Shown: piece after piece, positions 5,883 through 8,470 of the stretch | Layout of the letters: every line of letters starts with the position of its first letter | How positions within the stretch are numbered: position 1 is the first letter of the stretch | Notes under the pieces: model-generated | Seen by the model: only the letters and a program-made list of their open reading frames with translations | Told to the model about the DNA's origin: nothing | Databases searched by the model: none | Assembly: GCA_964478775.1 (NCBI GenBank) | Contig: CAYZJC010000041.1 | Span: forward strand, 1-8,470 | Length of the DNA: 8,470 bases | Direction of reading: 5' to 3' | From: PNMQ01 sp964478775 | Lineage (GTDB): Bacteria; Pseudomonadota; Alphaproteobacteria; Paracaedibacterales; CAIOTO01 | Translations under genes and position numbers: made by a program

Positions 5883-6650
5883 ATGTATATTTATGGTACT
5901 CATCCCTGTTATGCTGTTTTAAAAAACAAAGAGCGCATCATTGAGCAAATATTGGTGTGTGATAAAGATATTTTTAACAAAAAGCCTTTCGCAGACATAC
6001 TTGATATGGCAAAAAATGATTCTCGCAGTGTTGCAAAAGGGTTTTCACAAAAGAAAATTAAAGTTGTTACAAAAGAACAACTCTCCGCACTTGTGGGCAA
6101 AGATGCTGTGCACCAAGGCATTGTCTTAGATATTCAGCCTCTTGCGAATCTTGATATTTCAGATATAACAACCCAAGTAACCCAACAACAACTTGTCGTG
6201 GTTCTAGATTGTGTAAGTGACCCACATAACGTTGGGGCTATTTTAAGATCAGCAGCTGTATTTGGGGCCTCTGCTTTAATTACGACAGAACGCCATTCCC
6301 CAAAGGAATCTGCAACACTTGCCAAGACAGCTTGTGGTGCCTTAGAAGTCGTTCCTATGTGCGTTGTTAAAAACCTAGCTAGCACCATTAAAGAATTAAA
6401 AGAAAACGGTTTTTGGTGTGTTGCTTTTGCTGAAGAAGCAGAAAAAAGTTTAGAACAAATTGATTTAACGGGTAAAATTGCCCTTGTCCTTGGTGCAGAG
6501 GGCGATGGTTTACGACGTCTTACGGCCTCTATGTGCGACTTTTACGTTCGCTTAGATGCTGCCAATAATTTTAGCACACTTAATGTGTCAAATGCCGCTG
6601 CAATTGCTTTATATGAAACATTTCAACAACAAAAAAGGAAAGCTGTGTGA
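5883..6650 (+). CDS. rlmB: 23S rRNA (guanosine-2'-O-)-methyltransferase RlmB (TrmH/SpoU family)
   Basis: A 255-residue SPOUT-class, S-adenosylmethionine-dependent methyltransferase; RlmB methylates the ribose of G2251 (E. coli numbering) in the peptidyl-transferase region of 23S rRNA. An N-terminal substrate-binding domain (YGTHPCYAVL at 4-13, VHQGIVL at 76-82) is followed by the trefoil-knot catalytic domain. Motif 1 is DPHNVGAILRSA (113-124, with Asn116 and Arg122), motif 2 LVLGAEGDGL (201-210), and motif 3 STLNVSNAAAIALYE (231-245). The length is normal. The ATG start gives the conserved N-terminus directly, but the ribosome-binding site is weak. It follows the thioredoxin gene by 35 nt and overlaps rnj by four bases, so the two are probably cotranscribed. 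Another TrmH-family rRNA/tRNA methylase is the only real alternative. Confidence 0.92.
   Translation: MYIYGTHPCYAVLKNKERIIEQILVCDKDIFNKKPFADILDMAKNDSRSVAKGFSQKKIKVVTKEQLSALVGKDAVHQGIVLDIQPLANLDISDITTQVTQQQLVVVLDCVSDPHNVGAILRSAAVFGASALITTERHSPKESATLAKTACGALEVVPMCVVKNLASTIKELKENGFWCVAFAEEAEKSLEQIDLTGKIALVLGAEGDGLRRLTASMCDFYVRLDAANNFSTLNVSNAAAIALYETFQQQKRKAV
6635..6639 (+). promoter_or_regulatory. Ribosome-binding site of rnj, inside the end of rlmB
   Basis: AAGGA lies 7 nt before the GTG at 6647. Together with the GTGA overlap it identifies the GTG as the start of RNase J. Confidence 0.7.
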
Positions 6651-8326
6651 ATACAAAAATATCTAAAGAAGAAGCCAACCTCATTCCAAGTGAAAAAGAT
6701 TTTTGGTTTCTACCACTTGGGGGCGCCAACGAAATTGGGATGAACCTCAATGTGTTTGGGCACAATGGTCAATGGTTATTAGTTGACCTTGGCGTAACAT
6801 TTAATGACAGATATGGTATTGAAATCATTACCCCAGACCCTTCATTTTTAGTGCAACACAAAGAACAAATCATTGGGCTTGTAGTCACTCATGCCCATGA
6901 AGACCATATTGGGGCTATTCCCTATTTATGGCCTTACCTTAGGTGCCCTATTTATGCAACTCCCTTTACGATGGAAATTATCATTAATAAAATTGCTGAT
7001 AAGCCTTGGAAAGATGATGTTGTCTTATGCGAAATGCCATTGTCTTCTACATTTCAAGTAGGTGCATTTGAAGTTGAATATGTCACGCTCACCCATTCCA
7101 TTATTGAACCTAATGCGCTTCGTATCACAACCCCACTTGGTACTATTTTGCACTCTGGTGACTGGAAATTGGACAATGACCCATTAGTTGGTGAAACGAC
7201 CAACGCAAATCGCTTAATTGAAATAGGAAATGCCGGTGTGCGTGCCCTTATTTGCGATTCAACCAATGTTTTTAAAGATGGCTATGCAGGTTCCGAAAGA
7301 GATGTCAGAACTGAATTAAAGCGCGTCATGGAGCAGTATCCCAACAACAGACTGACTGTAGGTTGTTTTTCTTCTAACATTGCACGCGTTGAAACAGTTG
7401 TAAAATGCGCACATGAGTTAGGGCGTAAAGTTGCCTTGGTAGGTAAATCATTACACCGTATGATTAATGCCGCACGTTCATGTGGATACCTCAAAGACTT
7501 ACCCACCCTCATTAGCGACGATGAAGCCATGAAGTTGCCTCATCATCAGGTCTGTTTTATTGCAACGGGTTCCCAAGGTGAAGCACGTGCTGCACTTTAT
7601 AGAATTGCGGGAAATACGCACCCAACTGTCGAGCTCAATGACAACGATGTGGTTATTTTCTCATCGCGTATTATTCCTGGAAATGAAAAAAACATCTCAC
7701 AGCTTCAAAACATGCTCATTCACCAAGGCATTCGGGTAATCACCTCATCTGAGGAAGATATTCATGTTTCAGGACATCCTGCGCGCGATGAACTTAAGCA
7801 AATGTATGACTGGGTCAGACCAGAAGTCCTTGTGCCTGTACACGGTGACGCAAGACATCTTGAAGAACATGCAAGATACGGACTTGAAGTTGGTATTCCA
7901 ACAGTTGTGGTGCCTGAAAATGGTTCTGTTATTCAGCTCACAAAAGACGAAGTTAGCGAAATTGACTTCGTGACGAATGGCCGCTGGGGATATGATGGCT
8001 CACGTATGATTCCTATGACATCAGTCATTTTACGTGATCGCCAAAAATTAGCTAATGAAGGTACCGTATTTGCAAGCTTTACTTTAAATAAGAAAAAGCG
8101 CCTCTCCACCGACATTTATTTAAGTTTGAAGGGTGTCTGTGATACACGTCAAGAAATGGACACATTGAAAAGTCATATCGTTGGGGTGATTGAATCTCAC
8201 CTGACTGATGAATTTAATGTAGACGAAAAGTTCGAGCGTAAAATAGAACTTGCGATACGCAAATGCACACAGCGCCTTATTGGCAAAAAGCCACTTGTGC
8301 AAACACACATTTTACAAGATTTTTAA
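6647..8326 (+). CDS. rnj: Ribonuclease J
   Basis: A 559-residue metallo-beta-lactamase/beta-CASP ribonuclease with endonuclease and 5'-3' exonuclease activity in mRNA decay and rRNA maturation. The N-terminus FLPLGGANEIGMN is typical of RNase J. Zinc ligands include THAHEDH (81-87), His150 in LTHS, and Asp172 in HSGDWK. The beta-CASP part shows FSSNIARVE (241-249), ATGSQGE (306-312) and HVSGHP (373-378), and PVHGD (397-401) supplies the last ligand. A C-terminal domain (about 450-559) completes a full-length protein of normal size. It starts at a GTG whose last bases form the rlmB stop (GTGA overlap), with a good ribosome-binding site. A hairpin terminator follows 5 nt after the stop. RNase J is widespread in Alphaproteobacteria, so its presence fits the lineage. 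Confidence 0.96.
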   Translation: MNTKISKEEANLIPSEKDFWFLPLGGANEIGMNLNVFGHNGQWLLVDLGVTFNDRYGIEIITPDPSFLVQHKEQIIGLVVTHAHEDHIGAIPYLWPYLRCPIYATPFTMEIIINKIADKPWKDDVVLCEMPLSSTFQVGAFEVEYVTLTHSIIEPNALRITTPLGTILHSGDWKLDNDPLVGETTNANRLIEIGNAGVRALICDSTNVFKDGYAGSERDVRTELKRVMEQYPNNRLTVGCFSSNIARVETVVKCAHELGRKVALVGKSLHRMINAARSCGYLKDLPTLISDDEAMKLPHHQVCFIATGSQGEARAALYRIAGNTHPTVELNDNDVVIFSSRIIPGNEKNISQLQNMLIHQGIRVITSSEEDIHVSGHPARDELKQMYDWVRPEVLVPVHGDARHLEEHARYGLEVGIPTVVVPENGSVIQLTKDEVSEIDFVTNGRWGYDGSRMIPMTSVILRDRQKLANEGTVFASFTLNKKKRLSTDIYLSLKGVCDTRQEMDTLKSHIVGVIESHLTDEFNVDEKFERKIELAIRKCTQRLIGKKPLVQTHILQDF

Positions 8327-8331
8327 GAATT

Positions 8332-8357
8332 AAAGGGGGGCTTTCATGCCCCCCTTT
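8332..8357. terminator. Intrinsic terminator after rnj, possibly bidirectional
   Basis: A perfect 10-bp stem pairs AAAGGGGGGC (8332-8341) with GCCCCCCTTT (8348-8357) around a TTTCAT loop. The T tract on the plus strand is short (TTTGTG). It sits between convergent genes (rnj and the minus-strand tail at the right edge), so it may serve both strands. Confidence 0.75.
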
Positions 8358-8385
8358 GTGATTCAATAAATGACCTATTAACAAA

Positions 8386-8470
8386 TTAACTCTTGAGTTT
8401 TGTGATCACCTCTACCGAAAGCCCAGTTGCTGTAGCAATGGCTTCCACTGTCATGCCCAAAGCGAAAAGG
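8386..8470 (-). CDS. C-terminal tail of a Rpn/PD-(D/E)XK nuclease transposase-like protein (partial)
   Basis: Reading the minus strand from the window edge gives 27 in-frame residues, LFALGMTVEAIATATGLSVE followed by VITKLKS, and a TAA stop at 8386-8388. The pattern 'A-L-x-x-G-hydrophobic-x-x-E-x-I-A-x-x-T-G-L-S-x-E-x-I' is the common C-terminal helix-turn-helix-like tail of Rpn family recombination-promoting nuclease/putative transposase proteins, often expanded in endosymbiont genomes. Only the tail is visible, so the nuclease core and the intactness of the gene cannot be judged. Other proteins with short HTH-like tails are possible. Confidence 0.5.
   Translation of the reverse strand, partial: LFALGMTVEAIATATGLSVEVITKLKS

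Overview
The window looks like part of a draft chromosome of a low-GC (my estimate is roughly 40%) alphaproteobacterium. The amidase, the PhaB-like reductase, the patatin-family lipase and the RNase J all read as alphaproteobacterial types. An intracellular or host-associated lineage such as Holosporales or Rickettsiales relatives would fit the base composition and gene content, but this is inference, not something the sequence proves. Two runs of exactly 10 N interrupt genes (1347-1356 and 5693-5702). Both behave as assembly placeholders rather than measured gaps.

Left part, 1-3665: a complete tRNA-Thr(CGU) opens the window and faces four tightly spaced minus-strand genes. In transcription order these are a GspE/PulE-type secretion ATPase, an AmpD/AmiD-type N-acetylmuramoyl-L-alanine amidase that starts inside the ATPase gene, a PhaB-type acetoacetyl-CoA reductase carrying the first N-run, and a CcmA-like ABC ATPase. 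The spacings (41-nt overlap, then 40 and 32 nt) suggest one transcription unit, although the functions (secretion or pilus ATPase, murein trimming, polyhydroxyalkanoate metabolism, cytochrome c maturation) do not form one pathway.

Middle, 3666-4302: a divergent intergenic region carries an extended -10 promoter, then a full bacterial type A RNase P RNA gene (rnpB), then a strong intrinsic terminator.

Right part, 4303-8326, plus strand: a patatin-family phospholipase, a thioredoxin with its own promoter and broken by the second N-run, the 23S rRNA 2'-O-methyltransferase RlmB, and ribonuclease J. rlmB and rnj overlap by four bases and are probably translated together. With rnpB this places three RNA-processing or modification genes close together. 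A GC-rich hairpin terminator follows rnj. Beyond it the last 85 bases encode, on the minus strand, the C-terminal tail of a protein resembling Rpn-type PD-(D/E)XK nuclease/transposase proteins.

Most of the window is ordinary housekeeping content. I did not find a new multi-gene system. The most notable points are the thioredoxin gap, whose two flanks encode two different versions of the same 16-residue segment (a chimeric or two-copy junction); the unusual WCMPC thioredoxin active site; the GspE-type ATPase that lacks its cysteine zinc module and stands without other secretion genes; and the nuclease-like tail at the right edge.
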